Shown one piece after another: positions 33,955 to 42,148 of a stretch of DNA of 64,000 bases. The stretch's first letter is position 1. Each line of letters begins with the position of its first letter. A program made the translations under genes and the position numbers. Location: positions 49,438 through 113,437 of the forward strand of contig CACZWL010000005.1 in the NCBI GenBank assembly GCA_902784865.1, written 5' to 3'. This stretch comes from an uncultured Bacteroidota bacterium (lineage in GTDB: Bacteria > Bacteroidota > Bacteroidia > Bacteroidales > P3). The notes under the pieces were generated by a model that had not been told where the DNA came from, ran no database searches, and worked only from the letters and a program-made list of their open reading frames with translations.

Positions 33955-34054
33955 GGATTACACTTTTCAGTCGCAGTTTTTGTACTCCGGATACACTTTT
34001 CAGTCGGAGTTTTTGTGCTTCTGATACACTTTTCAGTCGCAGTTTAGTAAAAAA
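33955..34054 (+). repeat. Three 33-bp direct repeats upstream of the second AAA ATPase gene
   Basis: The word ACACTTTTCAGTCG begins at 33960, 33993 and 34026, exactly 33 bp apart, inside units of the form GGATACACTTTTCAGTCG plus CAGTTTTTGT. The third unit runs into the promoter region. CACTTTTCAGTC also occurs in repeat B copy 1. Confidence 0.85.
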
Positions 34055-34058
34055 GGCG

Positions 34059-34066
34059 TATATTTG
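34059..34066 (+). promoter_or_regulatory. -7 box of the second AAA ATPase gene
   Basis: TATATTTG followed by CAC lies 27 bases before the start codon and 30 bases after the core of the third 33-bp repeat. Confidence 0.65.
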
Positions 34067-34093
34067 CACATTGAAAATCTTGTATAGAACGCC

Positions 34094-35392
34094 ATGATAA
34101 GACTGAAAACCAAAGAATTATACGCATGGAAAGAGCGTAAAAACCGGAAGCCTCTCATCCTGCAGGGTGCCAGACAGGTGGGCAAGACCTGGCTCATGCG
34201 GACATTTGCCAGCGAGGCGTTCCCAAAACATGTGTATGTGAACTTCGAGGACAACACTCCGCTGCGCGAAGTCTTCACAAAGGACTTCGACATACAACGC
34301 ATATTGTTTGAGGTCAGCCTGGCAACGGGAGTGGCCGTCGATGACAGCACCCTGCTGATACTCGACGAGATACAGGAAGCGCCACGAGGAGTGACGGCGC
34401 TGAAGTATTTCTACGAGCAGCGACCGCAGCTGCCCGTCATGGCGGCAGGTTCACTGCTCGGCATCGCCTCCAACAAGCCCAACAGCTTCCCTGTGGGCAA
34501 GGTCGACTTCCTGACGCTCAACCCCCTCTCGTTCTTCGAGTTCCTCGATGCCATGGGGAAAGGGCAGTTCGTGCAAGCCATCCACCAACAGCAGTGGGAG
34601 GCCCTTGGTCCCTACACCTCGCAGCTGGAGGACCTGTTGCGGCAGTACTACCTTGTCGGCGGCATGCCCGAGGTGGTACAGGCGTTTGTCGACACGCGCG
34701 ATGTGCTCGAGGTGCGGCGTCTGCAGCAAAACATACTCAACGCCTACGACCGTGATTTCTCAAAGCATGCGCCCCTCCCGGAAGTGCCTCGCTTGCGAAT
34801 GGTCTGGCACAGCATCATCGGCCAGCTGGCCAAGGAAAACAAGAAGTTCATCTACGGCCTCCTCAAGGAGGGCGCCCGCGCCAAGAACTTCGAGCTGGCC
34901 ATCGAGTGGCTGCAGGACGCCGGATTGGTCTACAAAGTGAACCGGGTCAAGAAAGGCCACCTCCCGCTGTCGGCCTACGAAGACTTCTCCGCGTTCAAGC
35001 TGTTCATGCTCGACGTGGGACTGTTGGGTGCCATGGCCGGCTTGTCGCCCCAGACGCTGCTGAAGGGCAACGCCGTCTTCACAGAATTCAAAGGCGCCCT
35101 GGCCGAGCAATACACATTCCAGCAGCTGCGCCTCGCAGCCGACAACCTCATCTACTACTGGTCTGCCGAGAATTCGCGTGGCGAGATAGACTTCCTGGTG
35201 CAGCGTGACGAAAGAATTGTCCCCATCGAGGTGAAGGCCGAAGACAACCTGCAGTCCAAAAGCCTCCGTCTGTTTGTGGAAGCCGACAACGGCCTGCACG
35301 GCCTGCGCTTCTCCATGGCACCCTACCGCCAGCAGGACTGGATGACCAACTACCCCCTCTACGCCGTGGAGGCAGTGGAGCCCATCGGCTAA
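34094..35392 (+). CDS. ATP-binding protein, AAA_14 plus DUF4143 with PD-(D/E)XK-like C-terminus
   Basis: The 432-residue protein has Walker A GARQVGKT (25-32), Walker B LLILDEIQEAPRG with D91-E92 and MAAGSLLGIA as sensor region. Its DUF4143 part ends in AENSRGEIDFLVQRDE and IVPIEVKAED, which fits the (E)-D-ExK core of PD-(D/E)XK nucleases. Similar to the ATPase at 12474 in layout, though about 60 residues longer and of a different subgroup (HVYVNFEDNTPL, ALKYFYEQRPQLPVMAAGS). Preceded by three 33-bp repeats and followed by a terminator, it is a self-contained unit. Role unknown. Confidence 0.9.
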   Translation: MIRLKTKELYAWKERKNRKPLILQGARQVGKTWLMRTFASEAFPKHVYVNFEDNTPLREVFTKDFDIQRILFEVSLATGVAVDDSTLLILDEIQEAPRGVTALKYFYEQRPQLPVMAAGSLLGIASNKPNSFPVGKVDFLTLNPLSFFEFLDAMGKGQFVQAIHQQQWEALGPYTSQLEDLLRQYYLVGGMPEVVQAFVDTRDVLEVRRLQQNILNAYDRDFSKHAPLPEVPRLRMVWHSIIGQLAKENKKFIYGLLKEGARAKNFELAIEWLQDAGLVYKVNRVKKGHLPLSAYEDFSAFKLFMLDVGLLGAMAGLSPQTLLKGNAVFTEFKGALAEQYTFQQLRLAADNLIYYWSAENSRGEIDFLVQRDERIVPIEVKAEDNLQSKSLRLFVEADNGLHGLRFSMAPYRQQDWMTNYPLYAVEAVEPIG

Positions 35393-35422
35393 TAAGCAGT
35401 TTGCGTGCATAGGTGCAAAAAG

Positions 35423-35456
35423 GAGGTCGCTACAGTGCTGTAGCGGCCTCTTTCAA
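35423..35456 (+). terminator. Terminator of the second AAA ATPase gene
   Basis: A 13-bp stem with one G-T pair (35423-35435 with 35438-35450) and TTTC following, 30 bases after the stop. The core GCTACAG/CTGTAGC recurs in the hairpin at 35632. Confidence 0.7.
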
Positions 35457-35526
35457 GTGATTGTTTTTTTAGGCGGTTGCGCCGGGGATTACGGTCTGAC
35501 GGCGACGACTTTGCGGATGGGGCGGG

Positions 35527-36027
35527 GGCACCGGCAGCCACTCGATAACACATGACTTTTTTTACGGAGAATTGTACAAATTGCTGGAGCAGGGCAAACT
35601 GCGGCTAATTGCTCGGATTGGCCTCGGGGGAGTCTCGAAGAGACGCTACAAGGTGTTCGTCTGTAGCGTCTCTTCAAGACGCTGGCCCACAGGATTTTCC
35701 CCACCTCACACTGACATGTGGGGTTATTGGGATATAGTCTCTTCGAGACTTGTGCGTGTCTTTTTTTCAACGGCGAATTTTGCGAATTGGGCTAATTGCT
35801 TGCGCTGGCCAATTTGCGGCTAATTACTCGAATTGGCTGGCGCTTTCTTTTTTTTCGACGACAACGGCGACAACTGTTGCGAGCGCAACATGCGCTCGCT
35901 GGTGGGGGCGGGGATTTGATATTGCAGGGGCGAGGGGGGGGGCACTGGTGCAGTCGAGGGGTCGGGGTGTGCGAAAAGGGAAGCGTTTGTTGCGCTTCCC
36001 TTGTTGTCGATGTTGTCGTGAATAAGC
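35527..36027 (+). repeat. Dispersed repeat C, copy 2, with internal hairpins
   Basis: It begins GGCACCGGCAGCCACTCGAT as copy 3 does at 38539, carries AATTGCTTGCGCTGGCCAAT, ACAACTGTTGCGAGCGCAAC and ends in TGCGCTTCCC...GTTGTCGTGAATAA. An extra 35568-35760 segment holds a 19-bp hairpin (35632-35650 with 35662-35680, one G-T pair). The gap 35393-36071 contains only this repeat and the terminator. Confidence 0.8.
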
Positions 36028-36071
36028 CTCGGGGGAGCCTTGCGGCTTTTTTTTATGGCATCTTTTTGCGC

Positions 36072-37724
36072 CTAGCCGAGGAAGTGCTTGAGGTTCTCCT
36101 CGACGGTGGTGATGCCGCCGAGGCCGAACTGCTCGACGAGGAGCCGTGTGACGTTCTCCGACAGGAAGGCCGGCAACGTGGGACCGATGTGTATGTTCTT
36201 CACCCCGAGGTGCAGCAGAGCCAGCAGGACGATGACGGCCTTCTGCTCGTACCACGCGATGTTGAACGAGATGGGCAGGTCGTTGATGTCCTCGCAGCCG
36301 AATATCTCCTTGAGTTTCAGCGCCACGAGAGCCCACGAGTAGCTGTCGTTGCACTGGCCGGCGTCCAGCACACGGGGGATGCCGCCGATGTCGCCCAGGT
36401 TGAGCTTGTTGTACTTGTATTTGGCGCAGCCCGAGGTGAGGATGACGCAGTCCTTCGGGAGGGCCTTGGCGAAGTCCTCGTAGTAGGAGCGGCTCTTCAT
36501 GCGTCCGTCGCAACCGCTCATGACGAAGAAGCGGCGGATGGCACCGCTCCTGACGGCATCTACAATCTTGTCGGCCAAAGCGAAGACCTGGGCATGGGCG
36601 AAGCCGCCCACTATCTCGCCCTGCTCGATTTCGGTCGGCGGCTGGCACTGCTTGGCCAGGGCTATGACTTCGGAGAAGTCCTTGACACCCTGCTCGTTGG
36701 GGAGGATATGCTTCCAGCCGGGGAAGCCGGTGCTGTTGGTGGTGAAGACGCGGTCCTTGTAGTTGGCGTCGGGTGCCGGCGGGACGATGCAGTTGGTGGT
36801 GAAGACAATGGGGCCGTTGAACGCGGCGAACTCCTCCTTCTGGCGCCACCAGGCGTTGCCGTAGTTGCCTACGAGGTGCTTGTATTTCTTCAGCTCGGGG
36901 TAGTAGTTGGCCGGGAGCATTTCGCCGTGGGTGTAGATGTCGACGCCCTGCCCCTCGCTTTGCTGTAGCAGCTGCTCTAGGTCTTTGAGGTCGTGCCCGC
37001 TGACGAGGATGCCTGGGCGGCCGTGGGCGCCGATGCTGACGCGGCTGATTTCGGGGTTGCCGTAGGCCGTGGTGTTGGCCTTGTCGAGCAGGGCCATGAC
37101 GTCGACGCCCCACTTGCCGGTCTCCAGCACGACGGGGAGCAGCGTGTCGACCGTGGCCTCGGGGTTGGTCACCTCGTAGAGGGCCTTGGAGAGGAAGGCC
37201 AGGATGGCGTCGTCGGTTTGGCCGAGGCGTGCGGCGTGCTCGTAGTAGGCGCAGAGTCCCTTGAGACCCAGGGTGGTAAGTTCTTTGAGCGAGCGCACGT
37301 CGGGGTCCTGCGTGCGCAGGATGCCAAACATGAGGCTGTCGGCCAAATAGCTCTCGCGGTTGCCGTTGTAGGTCACCTCCGGCCAGTCGGGCAGCGCCAC
37401 ACCGTTAGCCTGGCATTTGGCGGTGCGCTTGGCTTTGAGCTCCAGGCCGTGCTCGATTTTGCGGATGAGGGCTTCGTCGTCGAAGTTGGCACAGCTGATG
37501 GTGGCGAAAAGGGCGTCGACCATGAAGTCGCTCACGCAGGTGCATTGGCACACCACGCCCCGCTCGCGCATCAGGTGGTCGATGGTGCCCAAGCCGCGCA
37601 CCACGGCGATCAGAAGATCCTGCAAACCCGCTGTTTGGGGCATTTTGCCGCACACGCCACGCATGGTGCAGCCACTGTTCTTGGCGGTTTCCTGACACTG
37701 GAAACAAAACATTTCGTTGTTCAT
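36072..37724 (-). CDS. hcp: Hydroxylamine reductase (hybrid cluster protein)
   Basis: The 550-residue protein opens [19 protein letters not shown] with the four [4Fe-4S] ligands C7, C10, C19 and C25 (spacing CX2CX8CX5C, the anaerobe-type class). Conserved hybrid-cluster regions follow: [79 protein letters not shown] and [12 protein letters not shown], which carry cluster Cys and His ligands. Hcp reduces NO or hydroxylamine under nitrosative stress. The Met at 37724 was chosen because it begins the family N-terminus; a longer upstream frame would overlap the divergent regulator. Divergent Crp/Fnr gene suggests its regulator. Confidence 0.96.
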   Translation of the reverse strand: MNNEMFCFQCQETAKNSGCTMRGVCGKMPQTAGLQDLLIAVVRGLGTIDHLMRERGVVCQCTCVSDFMVDALFATISCANFDDEALIRKIEHGLELKAKRTAKCQANGVALPDWPEVTYNGNRESYLADSLMFGILRTQDPDVRSLKELTTLGLKGLCAYYEHAARLGQTDDAILAFLSKALYEVTNPEATVDTLLPVVLETGKWGVDVMALLDKANTTAYGNPEISRVSIGAHGRPGILVSGHDLKDLEQLLQQSEGQGVDIYTHGEMLPANYYPELKKYKHLVGNYGNAWWRQKEEFAAFNGPIVFTTNCIVPPAPDANYKDRVFTTNSTGFPGWKHILPNEQGVKDFSEVIALAKQCQPPTEIEQGEIVGGFAHAQVFALADKIVDAVRSGAIRRFFVMSGCDGRMKSRSYYEDFAKALPKDCVILTSGCAKYKYNKLNLGDIGGIPRVLDAGQCNDSYSWALVALKLKEIFGCEDINDLPISFNIAWYEQKAVIVLLALLHLGVKNIHIGPTLPAFLSENVTRLLVEQFGLGGITTVEENLKHFLG

Positions 37725-37756
37725 TTTGTATGTATTTGGGTTAATATTTTCGGCTG

Positions 37757-37764
37757 CAAAAGTA
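37757..37764 (-). promoter_or_regulatory. -7 box of hcp
   Basis: TACTTTTG followed by CAGCCG on the minus strand, 33 bases upstream of the hcp Met. Confidence 0.6.
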
Positions 37765-37785
37765 CTGCCTTCCCGCTCCGCGGAG

Positions 37786-37801
37786 CGTAACAAATGATAC
37801 G
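37786..37801. promoter_or_regulatory. Candidate Crp/Fnr-type operator between hcp and its regulator gene
   Basis: The 16-bp imperfect palindrome CGTAACAAATGATACG matches its own complement at 6 of 8 half-site positions. It lies about 21 bases upstream of the hcp -7 box, where an activator would contact polymerase. This is pattern reading only. Confidence 0.4.
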
Positions 37802-37836
37802 CGGCCGATTTTTTTCCCTGCCGCGACTTTTTTTCG

Positions 37837-37844
37837 TACCTTTG
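37837..37844 (+). promoter_or_regulatory. -7 box of the Crp/Fnr gene
   Basis: TACCTTTG followed by CAG ends only 9 bases before the ATG, so the mRNA would be leaderless or nearly so. Confidence 0.65.
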
Positions 37845-37852
37845 CAGTCGAA

Positions 37853-38464
37853 ATGGATGCCTCGGAAATAAAGAAACTGCCTCTCTTTGAGCAATGTAGC
37901 GCTGCCGACCTGGAGCAGCTGCTTCGCCATCCCCACCGGCGTCAGGCTTTTCCCTCCGGCGCACTCATCCTGCGCCAGGGCGACCCCTGCCGCTCGCTGA
38001 TGGCGCTCACCGAGGGTTGCGTCGAATGCCGCATGGGCAGCGACGAGGGGCGCGAGGTGGTGGTGGAACGCATCGTGGCGCCTAACCTGCTGGCGCCCGT
38101 GTTCCTCTTTTCCGAAAACAGCGCTGTGCCCGTCGAGGTGACGGCCGCCACCGACGCCGTGGTCCACTTCATCAACCGCGAGGGATTCGCCGACTTCATG
38201 CGCAATCGCCCTCACGTGATGTCGGCCTTCATGCAGGAACTGGCAACACGGGGGCACTTCCTCAGCTCCAAGGTGCACACCTTCGCCACCAAAAGCCTAC
38301 AGGGCCGTGTGCTGGACTACCTCGACAGTCACGGCTCAATCACCAGCGTCGCCGCGGCGGCCGAGATGCTCGGCGTGGCGCGCCCCTCGCTCAGCCGCGT
38401 GCTGGCCGAGATGCAGGCCGCCGGCCTCGTCGTCCGCACCAAGGAGGGCATCGTGCTGAAATAG
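37853..38464 (+). CDS. Crp/Fnr-family transcriptional regulator
   Basis: The 203-residue protein has the cyclic-nucleotide-binding beta roll (about 10-120: [36 protein letters not shown]) and a C-terminal winged helix (about 150-203: [20 protein letters not shown]). No Cys cluster for an Fnr-type Fe-S centre is visible, so the ligand may be haem or a nucleotide, as in HcpR. It is divergent from hcp with 128 bases between start codons, which makes hcp its most likely target. A near-leaderless mRNA is predicted. Confidence 0.92.
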   Translation: MDASEIKKLPLFEQCSAADLEQLLRHPHRRQAFPSGALILRQGDPCRSLMALTEGCVECRMGSDEGREVVVERIVAPNLLAPVFLFSENSAVPVEVTAATDAVVHFINREGFADFMRNRPHVMSAFMQELATRGHFLSSKVHTFATKSLQGRVLDYLDSHGSITSVAAAAEMLGVARPSLSRVLAEMQAAGLVVRTKEGIVLK

Positions 38465-38534
38465 CGCTCCGCCGTGCAACCTCTCACTGCTCACCGCTCT
38501 TCACACACACGCACCTTGCCAAGGGGAGGTGCCG

Positions 38535-38800
38535 GAGGGGGCACCGGCAGCCACCCGATAACACATGACTTTTTTTAACGGCGAATTATACGAATTGTGC
38601 TAATTGCTTGCGCAGGGCAATTTACAGTTAATTGCTCGAATTGGCAGGCGCTTTCTTTTTTTCGACGACAACGGCGACAACTGTTGCGAGCGCAACATGC
38701 GCTCGCTGGCCGGGTCGGGGCTTTGTGGAGCCAGGGCGAAGTGGGGTTATGTGAGTAGGGAAGTGCATGTTGCGCTTCCCCTGTTGTCGTGAACCGCCGC
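38535..38800 (+). repeat. Dispersed repeat C, copy 3
   Basis: It contains GCACCGGCAGCCACCCGATA, GCTAATTGCTTGCGCAGGGC, AATTGCTCGAATTGGCAGGC, CGACGACAACGGCGACAACT, GCGAGCGCAACATGCGCTCG and finally TGCGCTTCCCCTGTTGTCGT. It matches 35527-36027 apart from the extra segment there. It occupies most of the gap between the Crp/Fnr gene and repeat A copy 3. Confidence 0.85.
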
Positions 38801-38828
38801 TGGGGGCACCCCTTGGGGTTGACCTGGA

Positions 38829-38940
38829 GGGGAAGAAGAGGGGAAGAAGAGGATAGGATTAATGTATTGCAAATCAACCTGTAGCAAACCTACGATTTAG
38901 GGGTGTTTTTCGGTTTTTGTGCAATAAAGAGGGATGGTAT
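38829..38940 (+). repeat. Dispersed repeat A, copy 3
   Basis: The words GGGGAAGAAGAGGGGAAGAA (38829-38848), GAGGATAGGATTAATGTATT, GCAAATCAACCTGTAGCAAA and GTTTTTGTGCAATAAAGA occur in the same order as in the other copies. It ends about 35 bases before the promoter of the first YGGG gene. Confidence 0.75.
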
Positions 38941-38975
38941 ACTGACATCTTTTTTGTCGATTTTGTTAAATTTGT

Positions 38976-39006
38976 TTTGTCAGTTTCGGAAACATTCGTA
39001 TCTTTG
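38976..39006 (+). promoter_or_regulatory. Promoter of the first YGGG-repeat gene
   Basis: TTTG at 38976-38979 and TATCTTTG at 38999-39006 with a 19-base spacer. The leader to 39273 would be about 260 nt, long for this genome; it holds a short inverted word (GCGCG..CGCGC at 39128-39140) and no gene I can support. Confidence 0.7.
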
Positions 39007-39272
39007 CAGCGGTTTTGGTCATGCGAGCGTTTGCATAGATTTCTGAAAACCAGGGTATAAATGCACTATATTGCCATTACTGGTGATATGAAAAGCGCTC
39101 AAAAAACGATTTTAAGTGCCATTTGGGCGCGTTTTGCGCGAGGCTCGGGTCAGCCCCCCCCCCACGCAATTTTTTATGCTCTCAAACAAAGGAAAAAGGG
39201 GTTAAAAGACGGTGTCTCCCGAAGAGCGGGGGGTGTGATTTGATTAAACTGACAGAAATTATCGTGAAAAAG

Positions 39273-41924
39273 ATGAAACTCCTGCCGGCATTGCTGGCAC
39301 TGATGATGGGCTCCATCGCGACAGCCCAGACCTTTACCCCCTACGCAGCAGGCGCGGCCGACATCTATGCGTCGGCTCCTGCATCGGGACTTTACAACAG
39401 CGGTTCCACTGTGCTCCTCAACGACTTGGAGGACCACAACTGGACCCTCTACAGCGACACCGCCAGCCCCATCCGCAGCCTCTATCCGCGCAACGTGCAG
39501 ATCATCTATAGCGGCCAGGGCAAATACTACACCCAGTCCGGCGCCTCCTCCACCATCGAGCGCGAGCAGCCCGCCGCCCTCACCGCCGACTTCGCCGACC
39601 TCACTTCCGCCGCCCACCACCAAGTGGGCATTGGCTCCGTCGGCGACGAGCGCAGCGCCAACCGCCTGGTCTACCTCAAGACCCTCGAGCGCGGATGGCC
39701 CTTCCCGTCGCAGAACCGCTTCGCCTGCCGCGCCATCGCCAACCCCTTCTCGCGCCGCCCCACGCGCCTCGCCGCCGGCACCATCACCCCGCAGGCGGCC
39801 GTGCGCGACGCCATCTGGCTCGGCTTCTACCGCTGGCGCCTCAAGAGCGTGGCCGGCGGCAGCATCTACACCCAGGAGAGCGGCGGCACGCCCCTCGCCG
39901 TCGGCGACCTCGTCAAGGCCGACCAGCTCCTCTGGTACCAACCCACCAACAACAGCCAGTCCAACGCCAACAACGAGCTCTCGATGGCCGTCGAGTTCGA
40001 AGCCGTCTGGACCCGCGCCTACCTGCTCTACACCGGCGTCGAAGTTCCCGAGGTGCCCATGGACAAACTGGCCGACATGCGCGGCGGCTCGCCCGAGCTG
40101 AACTTCGTCATATATAAATATAACGGCACCAATGCCGTCCAGCCCGGCCCCCCGGGCGTGCCCGCCACCTATAGCGGCATCTTCCCCAACGGCACCACCG
40201 ACGGCATCACCCCATTCTCCGGCACCCTCCCCGCCGAGCAGGCCACCCTCAAACTCGACAACTTCACCCTCCGCGCACCCATGCGCCTCGAGTACCTCAA
40301 GCTGCGAGGTACAAGCAACAACACCTATTTCCGCACCGCCGGCCACAACGTCACCTTCGGCCGCGGTCTCCAGTTCCCCTCCGGCGACAGGGGCCTCTTC
40401 TTCTGGGCCTTCCACAACATGCAACCCATCAACGGCACCTTCCTCGGCGACAACGCCCTCCGCTTCCGCTTCGAGAGCGGATGCTTCAACGAAATGTACC
40501 TCCTCGGCACCGTCAGCGACAACGACAACACCCAGGTCGAGCTCATCGCCGTCTTCGGCAACGACTACGACCGCGCCCTCGGCGACAACAGCAAGCTGCT
40601 CCTCAACGAGGAAATCCTCGGCGGCCGCGTCAACTGGTTCCCCTGCCAGAACACCGACCGCAACCGCAAGCTGATGGACATCACCTTCAAGAGCGGCACC
40701 CACAACGTCCACCGCGAGACGCTGACCGGACAGAACTACTTCAACACTCACCACTCGCTCTATGTAGGTACCGACCGCGGCATCTCCCTCAACGGCGTAC
40801 GCCTCGGCCACCGCGTGCTCACCGTCGAAGGCGGCTACCTGGCCGACATCCTCGGCGGACGCACCGGCTACAACAACGACACCCGCCCCGACGACGGCTA
40901 CCCCGACGCCTACATCCGCATCCGCGGCGGCCTGGCCAAAGGCTATATCGGCGGCGCCGCACAGCACATCATCGGCGGCGGCGACCCCATGATCGTATGC
41001 ACCGGCGGCACCGTCAACGGCTACATAGCCGCCGGCGCCAACGCCACTTGGGTCGGCACCGACGTCTCCGCCGGCAACATGCCCAACACCGGCGAGGTGC
41101 TCGGCCACAGCAAAGTCTACGTCGGCGGCAACTTCGTCCTCTCCGCCGAAATCGACACCCTCCTCCTCTCCAACGCCGGCACCGTCTACGGCTCCGGCTG
41201 CGGCTTCGACTTCGGCGACCCAACCCTCAACGCCAGCCGCTCGCTCGGCGAAGTCGACAACTCCACCGTGGTGGTGGCCGACAATGTGAACATCCACCGC
41301 GACGTTTACGGCGGCGGCCGCACCGGCAACGTCAAACCCGGCGGCACCGCCACCATCTACATCGCCGGCGGCACCGTCAACGGCAAAGTCTTCGGCGGCG
41401 GCCGTCAGAACAAGCGCAACCACGGCCATGTCGACATCCTCATGGTCGACGGCCTCGTCAAAGGCGGCATCCACGGCGGCAGCGACCACAGCGGACAGGT
41501 CTCCGGCGACATCTCCGTCCGCGTCGAAGGCGGCACCGTGGGCTACGACGGCTGCACCGAGGAGCACGGCAACGTCTTCGGATGCGGCTACGGCGAAGCC
41601 ACCCATGTCACTGGCGACGTCCGCGTCACCATCGGCAAGGAAGCCGGCAAATTCCCCCACGTCGCCAGCCCCCTTATCCACCAGAATGTCTACTGCGGCG
41701 GCTACATGGGCTCCTACACCAGCAGCAACAACACCTTCCGCATCAAAACCTGGAACGGCCACATCAAGAACAGCGTCTACGGCGGCGGCTGCGGCACCAC
41801 GGCCGTCATCACCGGCGACACCCGCGTGCAGGTGATGGGCACCACCCGTGTGGACCGCAACGTCTACGGCGGCGGCAACATGGGCAAGGTGGTGGGCAAC
41901 ACCCACGTCCAGATCGGCGACTGA
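39273..41924 (+). CDS. YGGG-repeat surface/secreted protein, copy 1
   Basis: The 883-residue protein has a signal peptide (LLPALLALMMGSIATAQ). Residues 20-330 are shared with copy 2 (SGSTVLLNDLEDHNWTLYS-like, YRWRLKSVAGGSIYTQESGG, LSMAVEFEAVWTRAY). From about 520 a series of strand-turn repeats appears with Gly-rich corners: GGYLADILGG, DVYGGG, GGTVNGKVFGGG, GGIHGG, NVFGCGYG, NVYCGGY, SVYGGGCG, NVYGGGNMG, as in a right-handed beta solenoid. It stops directly after the last repeat with GNTHVQIGD; no recognisable T9SS or LPXTG tail is seen. Copy 2 follows 224 bases later. Role unknown; a surface adhesin or matrix protein is possible. Confidence 0.75.
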   Translation: MKLLPALLALMMGSIATAQTFTPYAAGAADIYASAPASGLYNSGSTVLLNDLEDHNWTLYSDTASPIRSLYPRNVQIIYSGQGKYYTQSGASSTIEREQPAALTADFADLTSAAHHQVGIGSVGDERSANRLVYLKTLERGWPFPSQNRFACRAIANPFSRRPTRLAAGTITPQAAVRDAIWLGFYRWRLKSVAGGSIYTQESGGTPLAVGDLVKADQLLWYQPTNNSQSNANNELSMAVEFEAVWTRAYLLYTGVEVPEVPMDKLADMRGGSPELNFVIYKYNGTNAVQPGPPGVPATYSGIFPNGTTDGITPFSGTLPAEQATLKLDNFTLRAPMRLEYLKLRGTSNNTYFRTAGHNVTFGRGLQFPSGDRGLFFWAFHNMQPINGTFLGDNALRFRFESGCFNEMYLLGTVSDNDNTQVELIAVFGNDYDRALGDNSKLLLNEEILGGRVNWFPCQNTDRNRKLMDITFKSGTHNVHRETLTGQNYFNTHHSLYVGTDRGISLNGVRLGHRVLTVEGGYLADILGGRTGYNNDTRPDDGYPDAYIRIRGGLAKGYIGGAAQHIIGGGDPMIVCTGGTVNGYIAAGANATWVGTDVSAGNMPNTGEVLGHSKVYVGGNFVLSAEIDTLLLSNAGTVYGSGCGFDFGDPTLNASRSLGEVDNSTVVVADNVNIHRDVYGGGRTGNVKPGGTATIYIAGGTVNGKVFGGGRQNKRNHGHVDILMVDGLVKGGIHGGSDHSGQVSGDISVRVEGGTVGYDGCTEEHGNVFGCGYGEATHVTGDVRVTIGKEAGKFPHVASPLIHQNVYCGGYMGSYTSSNNTFRIKTWNGHIKNSVYGGGCGTTAVITGDTRVQVMGTTRVDRNVYGGGNMGKVVGNTHVQIGD

Positions 41925-42022
41925 CGGTCGCGCGCGGAAATCCATCGGCGTCGCTCCGACGCTTATTCTTCATAAAAAATGTTAAAGCAGGGAATAACAT
42001 CTCTGCATAAAAAAAATGTTCG

Positions 42023-42030
42023 TACCTTTG
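42023..42030 (+). promoter_or_regulatory. -7 box of the second YGGG-repeat gene
   Basis: TACCTTTG followed by CAC, 118 bases before the start codon; the leader carries a small hairpin (42102-42107 with 42111-42116). Confidence 0.6.
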
Positions 42031-42148
42031 CACCAGCTTTCAGGCGGGTGCTATTTTGCCTATTGTACTGAATGCTAGATGAATGATGGGAATGTTACAT
42101 GCCTTCCGTGGGAAGGTGAAACACTGTATTGAACAACAAAGTTAAACG

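Noticed and set aside
33955-34054. Possible CRISPR array (33-bp repeats)
   Set aside because: The units are directly adjacent with no unique spacers and no cas genes are in the window.
39061-39243. Short open frame in the leader of the first YGGG gene
   Set aside because: It has no family resemblance, an atypical composition and a poly-C run; it is better read as untranslated leader.
39174-41945. Very long antisense open frame opposite the first YGGG gene
   Set aside because: It encodes a Gly/Ala/Asp/Val-rich product with no domain, and similar frames lie opposite sprA (52484-54685) and pnp (7675-9807). They result from the C-ending codon bias on the real strand.
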